Assembly: GCF_029893825.1 (NCBI RefSeq)
Contig: NZ_JARXXV010000001.1
Span: 248,001 to 312,000 of the forward strand
Source: Aurantimicrobium minutum
GTDB lineage: Bacteria > Actinomycetota > Actinomycetes > Actinomycetales > Microbacteriaceae
DNA length: 64,000 nt
Direction of reading: 5' to 3'
Both the position numbers and the translations under genes were made by a program. The notes under the pieces are model-generated. The model did not search any database. It was given only the letters and a program-made list of their open reading frames with translations, and was not told where the DNA came from. This document shows positions 33,880 to 44,484 of this stretch, in pieces. Position 1 is the stretch's first letter. Each line of letters starts with the position of its first letter.

Positions 33880-35667
33880 ATGGCACCAGAGAACACGCCC
33901 GCTAAGGCCAAAGGACGCCTCGCGTCATTCTTTAGTGGAAAGTCGAAGCCCTCTGCTGCTGAGCCCGCTCCGGAAAGTACTCCCTCAGTGAAGGCTCCTG
34001 CCGCAAAAACTTCTGCACCAAAAACCGCTACCAAGTCTCCCGCAAAGGCTCCTGCGAAGACTACTGAAAAAACCCCAGCGGCAAAGGCAGCCAAGCCAGC
34101 CGCCGCCAAGGCTCCCACAGCTAAAGCACCGGCTGCTAAAGCACCCGCAACAAAAGCGGCTGCACCAAAAGCTGCAGCTCAGGCACCTGCGAAAGCAGCT
34201 GATAAGCCAGCAGTAAAGGCCGCACCCAAAACTACAAAGGCTGCGTCTCCTGAAGCTGAAACTAAGAAAGCTGCGCCTAAGGCAGCAGTGAAGGCTCCTG
34301 CAAAGGCTCCTGCGAAGCCTGCAACGAAAGATGCTGCGAAGCCTGTTGAAAAGGCCGCACCCAAGGCGGCGTCAAAGGCTGCGGCAAAATCCGTTGAAGA
34401 AGCAAAGCCTGCAGCAAAAGCAAAGAAGCCAACTAAGGCAGAGCTTGAGAAGATGGCCAATGCACTTCTGACCGAAGAAGCTGCGCCTGCTGAGATTGCT
34501 CCCAAGCGCGGTCGTGGCCGCGCAAAGGCCGTTGATCCAGATGCTGAAGAAGACGAAATTGATGAAGACGAAATCGATGGTGATGTTGCCATTGAAGCAG
34601 TTGTCATCGATGTAGTTGACGAAGAAGTTCTCGAAGAAGATGAAGACAAGCCTGCACGTCCAGCAGTAACGGAAGAACCTTTGCCAACTGGCGCCATTGT
34701 CCTGTCGATGACAGATGATGACGATGACATCCCAGTCATCTCCACAGCAATTACTGGCGCAACCGCTGACCCAGTCAAGGATTACCTCAAGCAAATCGGT
34801 AAGGTTCCTCTGCTCAACGCTGTTGAAGAGGTTGAACTTGCATTGCGTATCGAAGCGGGACTTTTCGCTGAAGATCGCTTGGCAACGAAGAAGAACATTC
34901 CCAAGCAGCTCGAGCGTGAACTTCGTTGGGTTGCCCGCGACGGTCAGCGCGCTAAGAGCCACCTGCTGGGTGCAAACCTTCGTTTGGTTGTGTCTCTCGC
35001 AAAGCGTTACACCGGCCGCGGCATGCAGTTCCTGGACCTGATCCAAGAAGGTAACCTCGGTCTAATCCGTGCGGTAGAGAAGTTCGACTACACCAAGGGC
35101 TTTAAGTTCTCGACTTATGCAACCTGGTGGATTCGTCAGGCAATCACCCGTGCAATGGCAGACCAGGCACGAACCATTCGTATTCCAGTACACATGGTTG
35201 AAGTCATTAACAAACTTGCTCGTGTTCAGCGCCAGATGCTCCAGGACCTCGGACGTGAACCGACTCCTGAAGAGCTCTCTCGCGAACTAGATATGACTCC
35301 TGAAAAGGTTGTTGAAGTCCAGAAGTACGGTCGCGAACCAATCTCGCTTCACACACCTTTGGGTGAAGATGGTGACAGCGAATTCGGTGACCTCATTGAA
35401 GACACTGAAGCGGTTGTTCCAGCAGATGCTGTTGGTTTCACCATGTTGCAGAAGCAGCTGGAATCCTTGCTTGATTCACTCTCTGAGCGTGAAGCTGGAG
35501 TTATTCGTATGCGTTTTGGTCTAGGCGATGGCATCCCCAAGACACTTGACCAGATTGGTGACACCTTCGGTGTGACCCGTGAACGTATTCGTCAGATCGA
35601 GTCCAAGACGATGGCGAAGCTTCGTCACCCGTCACGTTCTCAGTCACTTCGTGACTACCTCGAATAA
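33880..35667 (+). CDS. sigA: primary RNA polymerase sigma factor
   Basis: This 595-residue sigma-70 protein directs housekeeping transcription. I start it at the ATG at 33880, which follows AGGAG. Residues 1 to about 195 are a Lys/Ala/Pro-rich low-complexity segment (KAPAKAPA-type repeats), then an acidic stretch to about 297. Region 1.2 begins at residue 298 ([16 protein letters not shown]). Region 2 has the [20 protein letters not shown] and [15 protein letters not shown] core; region 4.2 has [12 protein letters not shown] terminator follows. Position beside parE and the DUF7455 gene matches other Actinobacteria. Confidence 0.95.
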   Translation: MAPENTPAKAKGRLASFFSGKSKPSAAEPAPESTPSVKAPAAKTSAPKTATKSPAKAPAKTTEKTPAAKAAKPAAAKAPTAKAPAAKAPATKAAAPKAAAQAPAKAADKPAVKAAPKTTKAASPEAETKKAAPKAAVKAPAKAPAKPATKDAAKPVEKAAPKAASKAAAKSVEEAKPAAKAKKPTKAELEKMANALLTEEAAPAEIAPKRGRGRAKAVDPDAEEDEIDEDEIDGDVAIEAVVIDVVDEEVLEEDEDKPARPAVTEEPLPTGAIVLSMTDDDDDIPVISTAITGATADPVKDYLKQIGKVPLLNAVEEVELALRIEAGLFAEDRLATKKNIPKQLERELRWVARDGQRAKSHLLGANLRLVVSLAKRYTGRGMQFLDLIQEGNLGLIRAVEKFDYTKGFKFSTYATWWIRQAITRAMADQARTIRIPVHMVEVINKLARVQRQMLQDLGREPTPEELSRELDMTPEKVVEVQKYGREPISLHTPLGEDGDSEFGDLIEDTEAVVPADAVGFTMLQKQLESLLDSLSEREAGVIRMRFGLGDGIPKTLDQIGDTFGVTRERIRQIESKTMAKLRHPSRSQSLRDYLE

Positions 35668-35683
35668 ATCGAGAACACATCAA

Positions 35684-35717
35684 AGAAGGCCCGGAAGCAC
35701 ATGCTTCCGGGCCTTCT
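35684..35717 (+). terminator. rho-independent terminator of sigA
   Basis: A 15-bp stem (35684-35698 with 35703-35717) around ACAT is followed by TGTGTG; its ends are A/T rich (AGAAG/CTTCT). It lies between sigA and the convergent DUF7455 gene and may act on both. Confidence 0.8.
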
Positions 35718-35736
35718 TGTGTGAAGTGATGAAGGA

Positions 35737-35973
35737 CTAAATGGAGCGGTCGTTTGCTGCGTGCAGCTTTGCAGTCTCGTCGTGCCATTGAGCTCCCAAG
35801 CCAGTGAGCTTTTCACGGTGCTTTGAAGCGTGGTGAGCGCAGAAGAGCAGCACGCCACCAGCAGGCATGGTTGCTCGAACATATGCCTGAGCGCCACAGC
35901 TGTCGCAACGGTCAAGGCTGGTGAGCTCTGAGGTTACGTCTGTTGATGCGGTTTCAGTCATTGCTGTGGTCAT
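35737..35973 (-). CDS. DUF7455 family zinc-ribbon-like protein
   Basis: The 78-residue protein carries CDSCGAQA and, 18 residues on, FCAHHASKH, a CxxC...CxxH pattern fit for one zinc. This matches small actinobacterial proteins (DUF7455) encoded beside sigA. Function is unknown. I chose the ATG at 35973 with AGGAG six bases upstream; the frame runs much further upstream but that part has no start signal and overlaps the region before parE. It is convergent with sigA and divergent from parE. Confidence 0.82.
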   Translation of the reverse strand: MTTAMTETASTDVTSELTSLDRCDSCGAQAYVRATMPAGGVLLFCAHHASKHREKLTGLGAQWHDETAKLHAANDRSI

Positions 35974-36151
35974 CTCTCGCTCCTCTTCGTAATGAAGTCC
36001 TAAGCACATATAACCATGAACAGGTGAGAAAAAGAGGAGGATTCGGGGGCATTTCGCTGACCGCGTATCAGGTTCTTGACGCGTGCCTCCGAGTAATCGG
36101 GTCCGCAACAAACTACTGTCAAAGAGCGCCATGAAGTAGTTGAGGAGTCGC

Positions 36152-38233
36152 GTGAGTTCTTCAGAGTATTCCGCTCGCCATCTTTCCGTTTTGGAAGGTC
36201 TTGAGGCGGTTCGTAAACGTCCCGGTATGTACATCGGCACGACTGACTCTCGTGGTCTCATGCACTGTCTCTGGGAAATCATTGACAACTCTGTAGATGA
36301 GGCGCTCGGTGGTTTTGGTAACACCATTGAGATTCAACTCCACAAAGACAACAGTGTTGAAGTCCGTGATAAAGCACGCGGTATTCCTGTTGATGTGGAG
36401 CCTAAAACCGGCCTCACGGGTGTTGAAGTGGTCTTCACCAAGCTCCATGCTGGTGGAAAATTTGGATCAGGTTCTTATGCTGCTTCCGGTGGTCTACACG
36501 GTGTTGGTGCGTCGGTGGTCAACGCGCTTTCTGAGCGTCTGGACGTTGAAGTTGATCGTGATGGTAAAACCTGGGGAATGTCTTTCCGACGTGGAGAGCC
36601 CGGAATTTTCGACGACAGCAAAGGCATTGCCCCCAATAACCCTTTTACGCCTTTCGATGAAGAAAGCACTCTCACTGTCAAAGGCAAGGTTGCCAAGGGT
36701 GTAACCGGAACGCGAGTACGCTACTGGGCTGACCAGCAAATCTTCACCCCTGGGGCTTCTTTTCAAACGGAAGATCTCGCATCAAGGGCTCGTCAAACTG
36801 CATTCCTCGTGCCAGGTCTTGAAATGAAGATCTCAGACGAACGAGGTCATGAGGTCATCGAATCCAGCTTCAAATTTTCCGGTGGAATTAGTGAGTTTGC
36901 TGAATTCCTCGCACCTGATACTGCAGTGACTGATATTTGGCGTCTGACTGGTGAAGGAATCTTCACCGAGACTGTTCCTGTTCTGGGTGCCGACGGAAAC
37001 ATGGCACTCTCTGAGGTGGAGCGCACCTGTGGCGTAGACATCGCTTTGCGGTGGGGTACTGGCTACGAAACCGAGATGCAGAGTTTCGTCAACATTATTT
37101 CGACGCCCAAGGGTGGAACACACCAGCAGGGTTTTGAACAGGCATTGCTCAAGGTGATCCGAGCACAGGTTGAAGCAAACTCACGCAAGTTGAAAGCCGG
37201 AAATGACAAAGTCGAAAAAGATGATGTCTTAGCTGGGCTCACAGCTGTCGTAACAGTGAGAGTTCCTGAACCACAGTTCGAAGGTCAAACCAAGGAAGTA
37301 CTGGGAACTCCTGCAGTGAAGGCGATTGTTGCCTCGGTTGTTCAGAAACAGCTTGCAGCGCGACTGACCTCCACCAAGCGTGACGATAAAGCACAGTCAG
37401 CTTTGCTGTTGGAGAAGATTGTTTCTGAAATGAAGAGCCGTATCTCGGCTCGCACTCACAAGGAAACACAACGTCGAAAGAACGCCCTAGAGACCTCAAG
37501 TCTGCCGGCAAAGCTGGTCGATTGCCGCAGTAATGACGTTGAACAATCCGAGCTCTTCATCGTTGAGGGTGACTCTGCTTTAGGAACAGCCAAGCTTGCC
37601 AGAAATAGTGAATATCAAGCCTTGCTTCCTATTCGAGGCAAAATTCTCAATGTTCAGAAAGCCTCTGTTTCTGACATGCTCAACAATGCTGAGTGCGCTT
37701 CCATCATTCAAGTTATTGGTGCAGGTTCTGGACGCAGTTTCGATCTTGAATCCTCCCGCTACGGCAAAGTTATTTTGATGTCTGATGCTGATGTGGACGG
37801 CGCTCACATTAGAACACTCCTGCTGACGCTGTTTTTCCGTTACATGCGTCCACTCATTGAGGCAGGTCGAGTATTTGCAGCGGTTCCACCACTTCACCGT
37901 GTTGTCGTGATCAATCCAGGTACCAAACCCAACGAGACGATTTACACCTATTCAGAGACTGAACTTCAGTCGGTACTCACTGCATTGGCAAAATCCGGAA
38001 AACGCTATCAAGAGCCCATTCAGCGTTATAAGGGTTTGGGTGAGATGGATGCAGATCAGCTCGCAAACACTACGATGGACCGTTCAGCTCGCACCCTGCG
38101 CCGAGTACGTGTTGAAGATGCGGCTATGGCCGACACCGTGTTCGAACTGTTGATGGGTAATGATGTTGGTCCCCGCAAGGACTTCATCATCGAAGGCTCA
38201 GCTGGGCTCTCTCGCGACCGTATAGACGTCTAG
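36152..38233 (+). CDS. parE: DNA topoisomerase IV subunit B
   Basis: The 693-residue type IIA topoisomerase ATPase subunit has the GHKL motifs (NSVDEALGG, GGLHGVGASVVNALSERLDV) near residues 45-125. The toprim domain has EGDSALGTAK (about 470) and DADVDGAHI. The GTG at 36152 follows AGGAG by four bases. The partner gene parC converges from the other side. I call it ParE, not GyrB, because of this pairing away from the dnaA region and because the partner lacks a GyrA box. Biochemical class cannot be fixed from sequence alone. Confidence 0.9.
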   Translation: MSSSEYSARHLSVLEGLEAVRKRPGMYIGTTDSRGLMHCLWEIIDNSVDEALGGFGNTIEIQLHKDNSVEVRDKARGIPVDVEPKTGLTGVEVVFTKLHAGGKFGSGSYAASGGLHGVGASVVNALSERLDVEVDRDGKTWGMSFRRGEPGIFDDSKGIAPNNPFTPFDEESTLTVKGKVAKGVTGTRVRYWADQQIFTPGASFQTEDLASRARQTAFLVPGLEMKISDERGHEVIESSFKFSGGISEFAEFLAPDTAVTDIWRLTGEGIFTETVPVLGADGNMALSEVERTCGVDIALRWGTGYETEMQSFVNIISTPKGGTHQQGFEQALLKVIRAQVEANSRKLKAGNDKVEKDDVLAGLTAVVTVRVPEPQFEGQTKEVLGTPAVKAIVASVVQKQLAARLTSTKRDDKAQSALLLEKIVSEMKSRISARTHKETQRRKNALETSSLPAKLVDCRSNDVEQSELFIVEGDSALGTAKLARNSEYQALLPIRGKILNVQKASVSDMLNNAECASIIQVIGAGSGRSFDLESSRYGKVILMSDADVDGAHIRTLLLTLFFRYMRPLIEAGRVFAAVPPLHRVVVINPGTKPNETIYTYSETELQSVLTALAKSGKRYQEPIQRYKGLGEMDADQLANTTMDRSARTLRRVRVEDAAMADTVFELLMGNDVGPRKDFIIEGSAGLSRDRIDV

Positions 38234-38281
38234 TCGTAGTTCTCTCGGGTCGTGCCAGAGAAATGGTGCGCTGAAGCTGTA

Positions 38282-40735
38282 TTAGCTCACAGCGCTTCCC
38301 ACGAAGGCAACATCGCCATCGAGAAGTGTTCCTGAGGCGTCACGCTTAGCAAATTCTGTAGGGAGCTCTCTGGGCATTCCATCGAGAGCGTTTGCCCTGG
38401 CAACTCCTTGACCCACCCACGCAATTGCAAGGGCATCTTCGCCCTTGAGCAGGGTCTGAGCACGGACTCCGCCCGTGCCACGACCCTTTGCGGGGAATTC
38501 GCTCAGGAGAGAAATTTTGGCACGGCCAGCATCCGTTCCCAGGAGGGTGTTCATGCTGGCAGAGATAGTGACCACATGAGCATCTTCTTCTGGTCCAGCA
38601 GTGAAGTAGATAACTTTTGCGTTGTCGGAGACTCGAATACCGGCCATACCACCAGCAGCTGCTCCCTGTGGTCGCACAGAGTCCGCACTGAAATGTAGCA
38701 GTTGCGCATCTGAAGTAACAAAAATGAGTTCATCAGAATCTGCCGCAGGGGCAATACCGACAACGCTGTCAGATTCCTTGAGCGAAATAATGACATTGCC
38801 TGACTTCACCGGGAAAGCATCTGCTTGAACGCGCTTGACCACACCTTCTGCAGTTCCGAGAGCGTAGGTTACGTCGCCGCCTAAGGAGACAAGTCCCACA
38901 ACTTTCTCACCAGATTCAAGCTCGATGTAGTCGGAGCTGTTCACCGCTGCAGCGAGCGAAACGCTGGAGGCAGGAACACCAGGTAACGAAACAGGGGAGA
39001 AGTGAACCAGACGTCCTGTGCTTGTGACCGCACCAATGAGGCCACGACGAGTTGTGGCAATGTTCGAAACAATCCCATCGTGAGCGGTTCGGTGGGTTCC
39101 TTGAGCAATAGAATCACTTGCGTTCTCAAGATCAACCCGTGCCAACCTACCACTTGCAGAAAGCAGCACTCGGCAAGCGGTATCCTCCAGTTGAAGTGCT
39201 TCAGGCTGTGCGGCAGCTGCACGAGCTGCCGTGGTTGTTGGTGCCACTGTTGAGGTGGACAACACGGTTCTACGTGGTGTGCCTAGAGTCTTCGAGACTT
39301 CCTGGAGTTCCTTCACCACCACGTCGATCAGCTTCTTCTCACTACCGAGGATGGTCTCCAGCTCTGAGATTTCTTTACGCAAGCTATCTGCTTCAGCTTC
39401 AAGTTCTACCCGTGAGAACTTGGTGAGTCGTCGCAGACGCAGCTCAAGAATGTAGTCAGCCTGTGGAACAGAAAGTTCGAAGACCTCCATCAAGCGTGCG
39501 CGTGCTTGTTCGGTGTCATCGCTTTGACGAATCAGTTGAATAACTTCATCGATATCCATGATTGCAATGAGTAAGCCATCAACAAGGTGTAGTCGTTCTT
39601 GTCTCTTCGACAGCCGGTGTTTTGATCTGCGCTGAACCACCTGCTTGCGGTGATCAACGTAAACCTGAAGCATGTCACGAAGACCCATTGTCTGGGGGCC
39701 ACCGTTGACTAGTGCAACGTTGTTAATGCTGAACGAATCCTCAAGTGGGGTGTAGCGATAGAGCTGTTCTAAGACAGCTTCAGGGTCGAAACCTGTTTTG
39801 ATTTCAATAACCAACTTGAGACCGTGATGACGATCTGTCAGATCAATCACATTAGAAATACCGTTGAGTTTTTTACTTGTAACACCGTCTTTGATCTTGT
39901 CGATCACCTTTTCAGGACCGACAAGATAGGGCAGTTCAGTGACCGTAATGCCCATTTTGCGTGGGGAAATGCTCCCCATGGTGACCCTGGCACGTGTCTT
40001 GAAGCTTCCACGGCCAGTTTCATATGCTTCACGGATTCCGTCGAGGCCCATGATCACGCCGCCGGAAGGAAGGTCTGGACCTGGCACGAACGCCATCAGT
40101 TCATCCAGTGTTGCGTGAGGGTTACGTAAGAGGTGAATTGACGCTTCAATCACCTCGATGAGGTTGTGAGGTGCCATGTTGGTTGCCATACCCACGGCAA
40201 TACCGCTAGCACCATTGACCAGCAGGTTGGGGTAGGCCGCTGGTAACACATCAGGCTGTTGAAACTGGTTGTCGTAATTTGGGACAAAGTCGACTACGTC
40301 CTCATCCAAGTTGGCTGTCATGGCCAACGCAGAAGCTGCGAGGCGTGCTTCGGTATAACGAGCCGCAGCAGGGCCGTCATCGAGTGAGCCAAAGTTTCCA
40401 TGGCCGTCAATCAGTGGGAGACGGAGAGAGAAATCTTGTGCCAAACGAACCAGGGCGTCATAGATGGAGGCATCGCCATGTGGGTGAAGTTTTCCCATCA
40501 CTTCACCGACAACGCGGGCGGACTTCACGTGTCCCTTTTCTGGGCGAAGACCCATTTCGCTCATCATGAACAAAATGCGTCGTTGAACGGGTTTCAGCCC
40601 ATCACGCGCATCCGGAAGGGCACGTGAGTAAATGACGGAGTAGGCGTATTCGAGAAAGGAATCCCGCATCTCGGTGGAGACATCAATGTCTTCGATACGT
40701 TCGACTGCATCGTGTGCAGGGGAGTTGGGCGTCAT
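38282..40735 (-). CDS. parC: DNA topoisomerase IV subunit A
   Basis: This is the DNA-cleaving subunit (817 residues from the ATG at 40735; a longer start at 40756 is possible). The active-site tyrosine is in [10 protein letters not shown] (Tyr127). The quinolone-determining segment [10 protein letters not shown] and the [13 protein letters not shown] motif are complete. The C-terminal beta-pinwheel lacks the QRRGGKG-type GyrA box; only a degenerate KGRGTGG segment near the end resembles it. This supports ParC over GyrA. It converges with parE, with 48 bases between stops. Confidence 0.9.
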   Translation of the reverse strand: MTPNSPAHDAVERIEDIDVSTEMRDSFLEYAYSVIYSRALPDARDGLKPVQRRILFMMSEMGLRPEKGHVKSARVVGEVMGKLHPHGDASIYDALVRLAQDFSLRLPLIDGHGNFGSLDDGPAAARYTEARLAASALAMTANLDEDVVDFVPNYDNQFQQPDVLPAAYPNLLVNGASGIAVGMATNMAPHNLIEVIEASIHLLRNPHATLDELMAFVPGPDLPSGGVIMGLDGIREAYETGRGSFKTRARVTMGSISPRKMGITVTELPYLVGPEKVIDKIKDGVTSKKLNGISNVIDLTDRHHGLKLVIEIKTGFDPEAVLEQLYRYTPLEDSFSINNVALVNGGPQTMGLRDMLQVYVDHRKQVVQRRSKHRLSKRQERLHLVDGLLIAIMDIDEVIQLIRQSDDTEQARARLMEVFELSVPQADYILELRLRRLTKFSRVELEAEADSLRKEISELETILGSEKKLIDVVVKELQEVSKTLGTPRRTVLSTSTVAPTTTAARAAAAQPEALQLEDTACRVLLSASGRLARVDLENASDSIAQGTHRTAHDGIVSNIATTRRGLIGAVTSTGRLVHFSPVSLPGVPASSVSLAAAVNSSDYIELESGEKVVGLVSLGGDVTYALGTAEGVVKRVQADAFPVKSGNVIISLKESDSVVGIAPAADSDELIFVTSDAQLLHFSADSVRPQGAAAGGMAGIRVSDNAKVIYFTAGPEEDAHVVTISASMNTLLGTDAGRAKISLLSEFPAKGRGTGGVRAQTLLKGEDALAIAWVGQGVARANALDGMPRELPTEFAKRDASGTLLDGDVAFVGSAVS

Positions 40736-40809
40736 CTCAGTTCTTTCGTTACGCATACATCGACAGCAGGCATATCTGGCAAACGCACAACTATGAAAGA
40801 CTGACGTCG

Positions 40810-41958
40810 ATGTCCATCATGTTACCGAGCCAGATTTTCGCTCAGTTGAGCCTTGCCGACGTGTTGCCAAGTTGCCTCGCGAGCATGGGTGCTGAGGATT
40901 TTCCCAATAACCTCGGACTTTCTCCCGCTCGTTCTGCGGTCGTGGTACTGGTTGATGGTTTAGGGCTTCACAATCTGAAAAATGCCCAAGCACATTCACG
41001 ATTTTTAGCCAGCAATCTGGGTGCTTCTGCAGTTCTTTCCACGGTGTTCCCCAGCACAACAGCTGCAGCATTGGCATCTCTCACAACAGGAGTTACCCCA
41101 GGTCAACACGGGATGACTGGGTACAAAACCCGGAATCCGCTCTCGGGTGAAGTCCTCAACCTATTGACTGGTCTCGGTGCTCTCGAGGACCTTGACTCAT
41201 GGCTCACCAGTTCCTCCCTCTTTGAGGTTGCCCGCCGAAATGAGATTGCATCATCTGTTGTGGCACATCCACGATTTGCAGCAACACCACTGACGCAGCT
41301 CATTCATGCAGGTGCCACCCAACTGAGTGCAAAAGACCTCGACGATCGGGTCTCTGCAACGGTGGCATCTGTTTCCGAACCGGGACAACAACTCGTTGTT
41401 CTTTATGTTTCAGAACTTGACGAGATTGCTCACAACAAAGGTGTGAATAGTTCTGAGTGGGCAGCAGCGCTCGAATCTCTCGATGGGGCTCTCAAACATC
41501 TTTCACAACGTCTTCCTCAGGATGTTGGAATGGTCATCACTGCTGATCATGGGGTGCTAGATGTCCCATCCTCAAAGCACTACCTCTTTGGGAATGACAG
41601 CGAACAGATGCAATATATCGACCAGGTTGGTGGCGAGCCGCGCTGTTTGCAGTTGTATTTCTCTGAAAACACTTCGCAAGAGCAGCGTGAGGCGACATTA
41701 GCTTCTTGGCGCCGGGATTGGTCAGAACTGGCTTATGTTTTGACCAGAGACGAGGTCGCCACCTCCGGGCTTTACGGACGAATCCGAGAGGGTAATGAAG
41801 AACGTCTAGGTGACATCTTTGTGATGGCCAAGAAAGACGTCGCCTTTTATGACGAACGAGATAAGTCCAAGAAGGGAAGATCCATGATTGGCCAACATGG
41901 CGGGATTTCACCTATTGAAATGGCAATCCCAGGAATACTTCTTGGAGCTTTCGCCTAG
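40810..41958 (+). CDS. alkaline phosphatase superfamily nucleotide pyrophosphatase/phosphodiesterase
   Basis: The 382-residue protein belongs to the type I phosphodiesterase/NPP group (PF01663). The metal-binding Asp and catalytic Thr are in [13 protein letters not shown] (about 40) and [12 protein letters not shown] (about 80). Later ligands are in [14 protein letters not shown] (about 205) and [11 protein letters not shown] (about 245). It likely hydrolyses a phosphodiester; the substrate is unknown. No signal peptide is evident, so it is probably cytoplasmic. The ATG at 40810 is divergent from parC. Its stop shares bases with the stop of the convergent sepH (CTAG). Confidence 0.88.
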   Translation: MSIMLPSQIFAQLSLADVLPSCLASMGAEDFPNNLGLSPARSAVVVLVDGLGLHNLKNAQAHSRFLASNLGASAVLSTVFPSTTAAALASLTTGVTPGQHGMTGYKTRNPLSGEVLNLLTGLGALEDLDSWLTSSSLFEVARRNEIASSVVAHPRFAATPLTQLIHAGATQLSAKDLDDRVSATVASVSEPGQQLVVLYVSELDEIAHNKGVNSSEWAAALESLDGALKHLSQRLPQDVGMVITADHGVLDVPSSKHYLFGNDSEQMQYIDQVGGEPRCLQLYFSENTSQEQREATLASWRRDWSELAYVLTRDEVATSGLYGRIREGNEERLGDIFVMAKKDVAFYDERDKSKKGRSMIGQHGGISPIEMAIPGILLGAFA

Positions 41959-42989
41959 GCGGGATCGTCGTCAGAACGCGTTCCGAACACAATGTCATCC
42001 CAGGAAGGCATTGCAGGTCGGCCATTCTTGCCAATTTGCTTCGAGTCATTCTTTGACTCTGCCGGGGCAACAACCGGAGCCTCTTCAGAAACACTCATGT
42101 CGAATGGCTCAGTGAAGTTGATAGTCGCATCGAATTCCACTGTGTTACCACTGATAACCGTGTCATCGCTGACTACATCGATAGCTTCCGTGGCAGCGCT
42201 GACTTCGTCTTTGAGCCAGGCAGGTGTGGCTTCGCGCTCATTACGTCGTTTGCGTAATGCTTCCAATAAATCTGCAGTGGGACTGTGTTCCCGAGTTTGA
42301 GCGGCAGGGGCTTCTTCTAGCTCTGTTGAAACAACTGGAGCAATTCGAGGGGAATCCTCTGCAACGGGTTGAACAATGACGGTGTCAGCACTGTCAGGTG
42401 CTACAGCGCGAAGTTTAGGAATGAGTCCTGTGTTGAGTTCGCTCTTTTGAGACAAGGTTGATGCATCGCTGTTGACTGGGGTGAGCGTTCGCTTACGAGG
42501 TTCAAAAGACCACCGTGCATCGTGTTCAATCGAGTTTGCTGTGAACAAGAGCTTGACTATCCACGAGCCAGTTTCTTCTTTCCAGGTTGCCCAACGTTCA
42601 GAAGTGGCACCCAGGCTGTGGAGTCGCTGGGTTATCACGGTTCCAAAAGCAGTACTGAGGTTTCCGGTTTCAGTTTCTACAGTTGTTTGCGTAGGAACGG
42701 ACAATGCAGAGCTAATAATGAATTCGCGTTCTGCCAGGACAGGCGTTTCGAATCGTTGAATCAAATCCAGAGTTGCACCAGTCAAGGCAGAGATTTCTTC
42801 ATTAGAAAGACCGGCACGCAAGTGCGCTTGAATGTCCTTGGGTGAAACACGAGGGCCATCTTCGGAAGCGCGAGTGTGACGCAGACGGCGCAGTGAAGTT
42901 TCATCCACGGGAATACGGAATTCGTTCCCCTCGGGATCTGTGGCGATGAGGGTCGCGCCATCAACATCGGTGACAGTAAGTTCACGCAT
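41955..42989 (-). CDS. sepH: SepH (DUF3071) cell division protein
   Basis: The 344-residue protein has the DUF3071 N-terminal domain (MRELTVTDVDGATLIATD...) with the internal helix-turn-helix-like segment around 51-80. The middle is long and disordered. The C-terminus is conserved (PSWDDIVFGTRSDD). In Streptomyces and mycobacteria SepH binds FtsZ through the helix-turn-helix segment and supports division. The start is the ATG at 42989, with AGGAG upstream. It is convergent with the phosphodiesterase gene and divergent from the DUF4193 gene. Confidence 0.92.
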   Translation of the reverse strand: MRELTVTDVDGATLIATDPEGNEFRIPVDETSLRRLRHTRASEDGPRVSPKDIQAHLRAGLSNEEISALTGATLDLIQRFETPVLAEREFIISSALSVPTQTTVETETGNLSTAFGTVITQRLHSLGATSERWATWKEETGSWIVKLLFTANSIEHDARWSFEPRKRTLTPVNSDASTLSQKSELNTGLIPKLRAVAPDSADTVIVQPVAEDSPRIAPVVSTELEEAPAAQTREHSPTADLLEALRKRRNEREATPAWLKDEVSAATEAIDVVSDDTVISGNTVEFDATINFTEPFDMSVSEEAPVVAPAESKNDSKQIGKNGRPAMPSWDDIVFGTRSDDDPA

Positions 42990-43193
42990 AACGAGGTGCT
43001 CCTTGGCCAAAAAACTGCTGTTTAGAGAATTCCATGTATTCGCACACTTGGTCTGTAGCCTTTGCGCGTGCCGAGGAATTACATTTCTGAAGCAACACGC
43101 CCTGTCAGGTTTTTGAAATTCTGAGCACAATGGGGCAAACTGTCCGCGCCGGGGCTTTTCAACCTCGGTGACGTGACGAATTGGAACCTGAAG

Positions 43194-43490
43194 ATGGCAA
43201 CTGACTACGACGCACCGCGTAAAAATGACACAGACGACACAGAATCGATCGAAGCGCTCAAGGAGCGCGTGCCTGACAAGCTCTCTGGAGCAGTAGACGC
43301 GGAAGACGCCGACAACCCTGGTGGTTTTGAGCTTGCAGGTGCAGACCTCTCTGACATGGAGCTTGATGTCGTTGTTTTGCCGCCTCAGGATGACGAATTC
43401 ACTTGCGTGAGCTGCTTCCTGGTCAAGCACCGTTCACAGGTGGACCACGAAGAAAAACTTGGACCCGTGTGCAAGGAATGCGCTTTCTAA
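43194..43490 (+). CDS. DUF4193 family protein
   Basis: The 98-residue acidic protein ends in a complete four-cysteine zinc ribbon: CVSC, then VCKEC about 25 residues on. The rest is polar and acidic (MATDYDAPRKNDTDDTE). It matches the actinobacterial DUF4193 family; its role is not established, but it sits beside sepH and dut in many genomes. I start at the ATG at 43194, though an in-frame start slightly upstream exists. An 18-bp terminator follows. Confidence 0.88.
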   Translation: MATDYDAPRKNDTDDTESIEALKERVPDKLSGAVDAEDADNPGGFELAGADLSDMELDVVVLPPQDDEFTCVSCFLVKHRSQVDHEEKLGPVCKECAF

Positions 43491-43498
43491 AGTCTTCT

Positions 43499-43538
43499 TA
43501 ACTACCTAGGGCCGGCATTTGCCGGCCCTAGGTAGTTA
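43499..43538. terminator. bidirectional terminator after DUF4193 gene
   Basis: An 18-bp perfect stem (43499-43516 with 43521-43538) around ATTT lies between the DUF4193 gene and the convergent DUF3093 gene. Its base is T/A rich on both sides. Confidence 0.85.
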
Positions 43539-43548
43539 ACCCGTTGAT

Positions 43549-43992
43549 TCACCCTTTGCGAGAGCTCCTCAAAGCGGCGACTAATTCTTCTGGTCTGCGG
43601 CTTGAGAATAACCAGTATGGAGTTGGGTCCTGAGGGTCAGTGATTTCTACCTTGACCACAGGGTTAACCCATCCGCGCAGAAAAATCCACGCACGGGCAT
43701 CAAGTTCTGGTCCACGTGCAGCGACGGCATAGTTGCCGGAATACGCGCTTACAGAACCCACATAGGCAAGATCAATATGAGCCTTGCCCACGCGTAACTC
43801 ATCAGAAGTGACAGTAATTGTGGGTGAGGTCGCAAACATGGGAATAACGATCAGCAAGTAAACCACGATGGAAATGATGATTCCCAAGATGAGGTTGATC
43901 GGCGCCATCACCAAAATGATGGTGGGAATCATGAAAGCTGCGATGAGATACATCCACCATGATGGGCGTAATACTTCACGAAAAGTCGACAT
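43549..43992 (-). CDS. DUF3093 family membrane protein
   Basis: The 147-residue protein has two adjacent membrane helices (about 13-30 and 32-52; PSWWMYLIAAFMIPTII, IIISIVVYLLIVIPMF). A soluble C-terminal domain follows with SDELRVGKAHIDLAYVG and the SGNYAVAARGPELDARAW pattern. This is the actinobacterial DUF3093 layout; its role is unknown. The ATG at 43992 (MSTFREVLRPSWW) is family-typical. It is divergent from dut, a conserved arrangement. Confidence 0.88.
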   Translation of the reverse strand: MSTFREVLRPSWWMYLIAAFMIPTIILVMAPINLILGIIISIVVYLLIVIPMFATSPTITVTSDELRVGKAHIDLAYVGSVSAYSGNYAVAARGPELDARAWIFLRGWVNPVVKVEITDPQDPTPYWLFSSRRPEELVAALRSSRKG

Positions 43993-44031
43993 ACATCTAT
44001 TCGACCACTGTTTTTGGGCTAACCTCGACAC

Positions 44032-44481
44032 GTGGCCGAAACAGTCGAAGTTCTCATCAACGCGCAAAACATTCCTAGCTACTCTCATCCGGGAGATGCT
44101 GGAGCTGATCTGTCGTCGTCGGAGTCCCTCACGCTTGCTCCGGGGGAGCGTGCAACAGTTGGGACCGGAGTGTCTATCGCTTTGCCAGCTGGTTTTGTTG
44201 CCTTCGTAGTTCCTCGCTCAGGACTGGCTGCAAAGCACGGAATTACAGTTGTTAACTCTCCAGGCACAGTGGATGCTGGATATCGGGGAGAAATAAAGGT
44301 CACGTTGCTCAACACGGATTCGTCTGTGCCATTTGACATTGCCGTCGGCGATCGAATTGCTCAAATCATTGTGATGCCGGTTACTCAAGCACGTTTCATC
44401 CCTGTCGAGAAACTTCCGCTAAGTGAACGTGGTGAGTCTGGTTTTGGCTCTACTGGGCTTTCTGCACGGAAAGGAAACTAA
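44032..44481 (+). CDS. dut: dUTP diphosphatase
   Basis: The 149-residue homotrimeric enzyme hydrolyses dUTP to keep uracil out of DNA. All five motifs are visible: HPGDAGADL, PRSGLAAKHGI, GTVDAGYRGEI, GDRIAQIIV and the C-terminal RGESGFGSTGL. A GTG start at 44032. It heads a tight run with the DUF3710 and DUF3159 genes (3- and 2-base gaps), the usual actinobacterial string. Confidence 0.95.
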   Translation: MAETVEVLINAQNIPSYSHPGDAGADLSSSESLTLAPGERATVGTGVSIALPAGFVAFVVPRSGLAAKHGITVVNSPGTVDAGYRGEIKVTLLNTDSSVPFDIAVGDRIAQIIVMPVTQARFIPVEKLPLSERGESGFGSTGLSARKGN

Positions 44482-44484
44482 TTC

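Noticed and set aside
33880-34470. The KAPA-type repeats of the sigma factor as a foreign or mobile insertion
   Set aside because: They are in frame, at the N-terminus where actinobacterial primary sigma factors often have such tails, and codon use matches the rest of the gene.
35974-36327. Long upstream extension of the DUF7455 frame
   Set aside because: It overlaps the 5' end of parE and has no start signal; the ATG at 35973 with AGGAG is convincing.
36152-40735. Naming the topoisomerase pair GyrB/GyrA
   Set aside because: The A subunit lacks a GyrA box and the pair lies beside the sigma factor rather than with dnaA/dnaN, so ParE/ParC fits better, though not proven.
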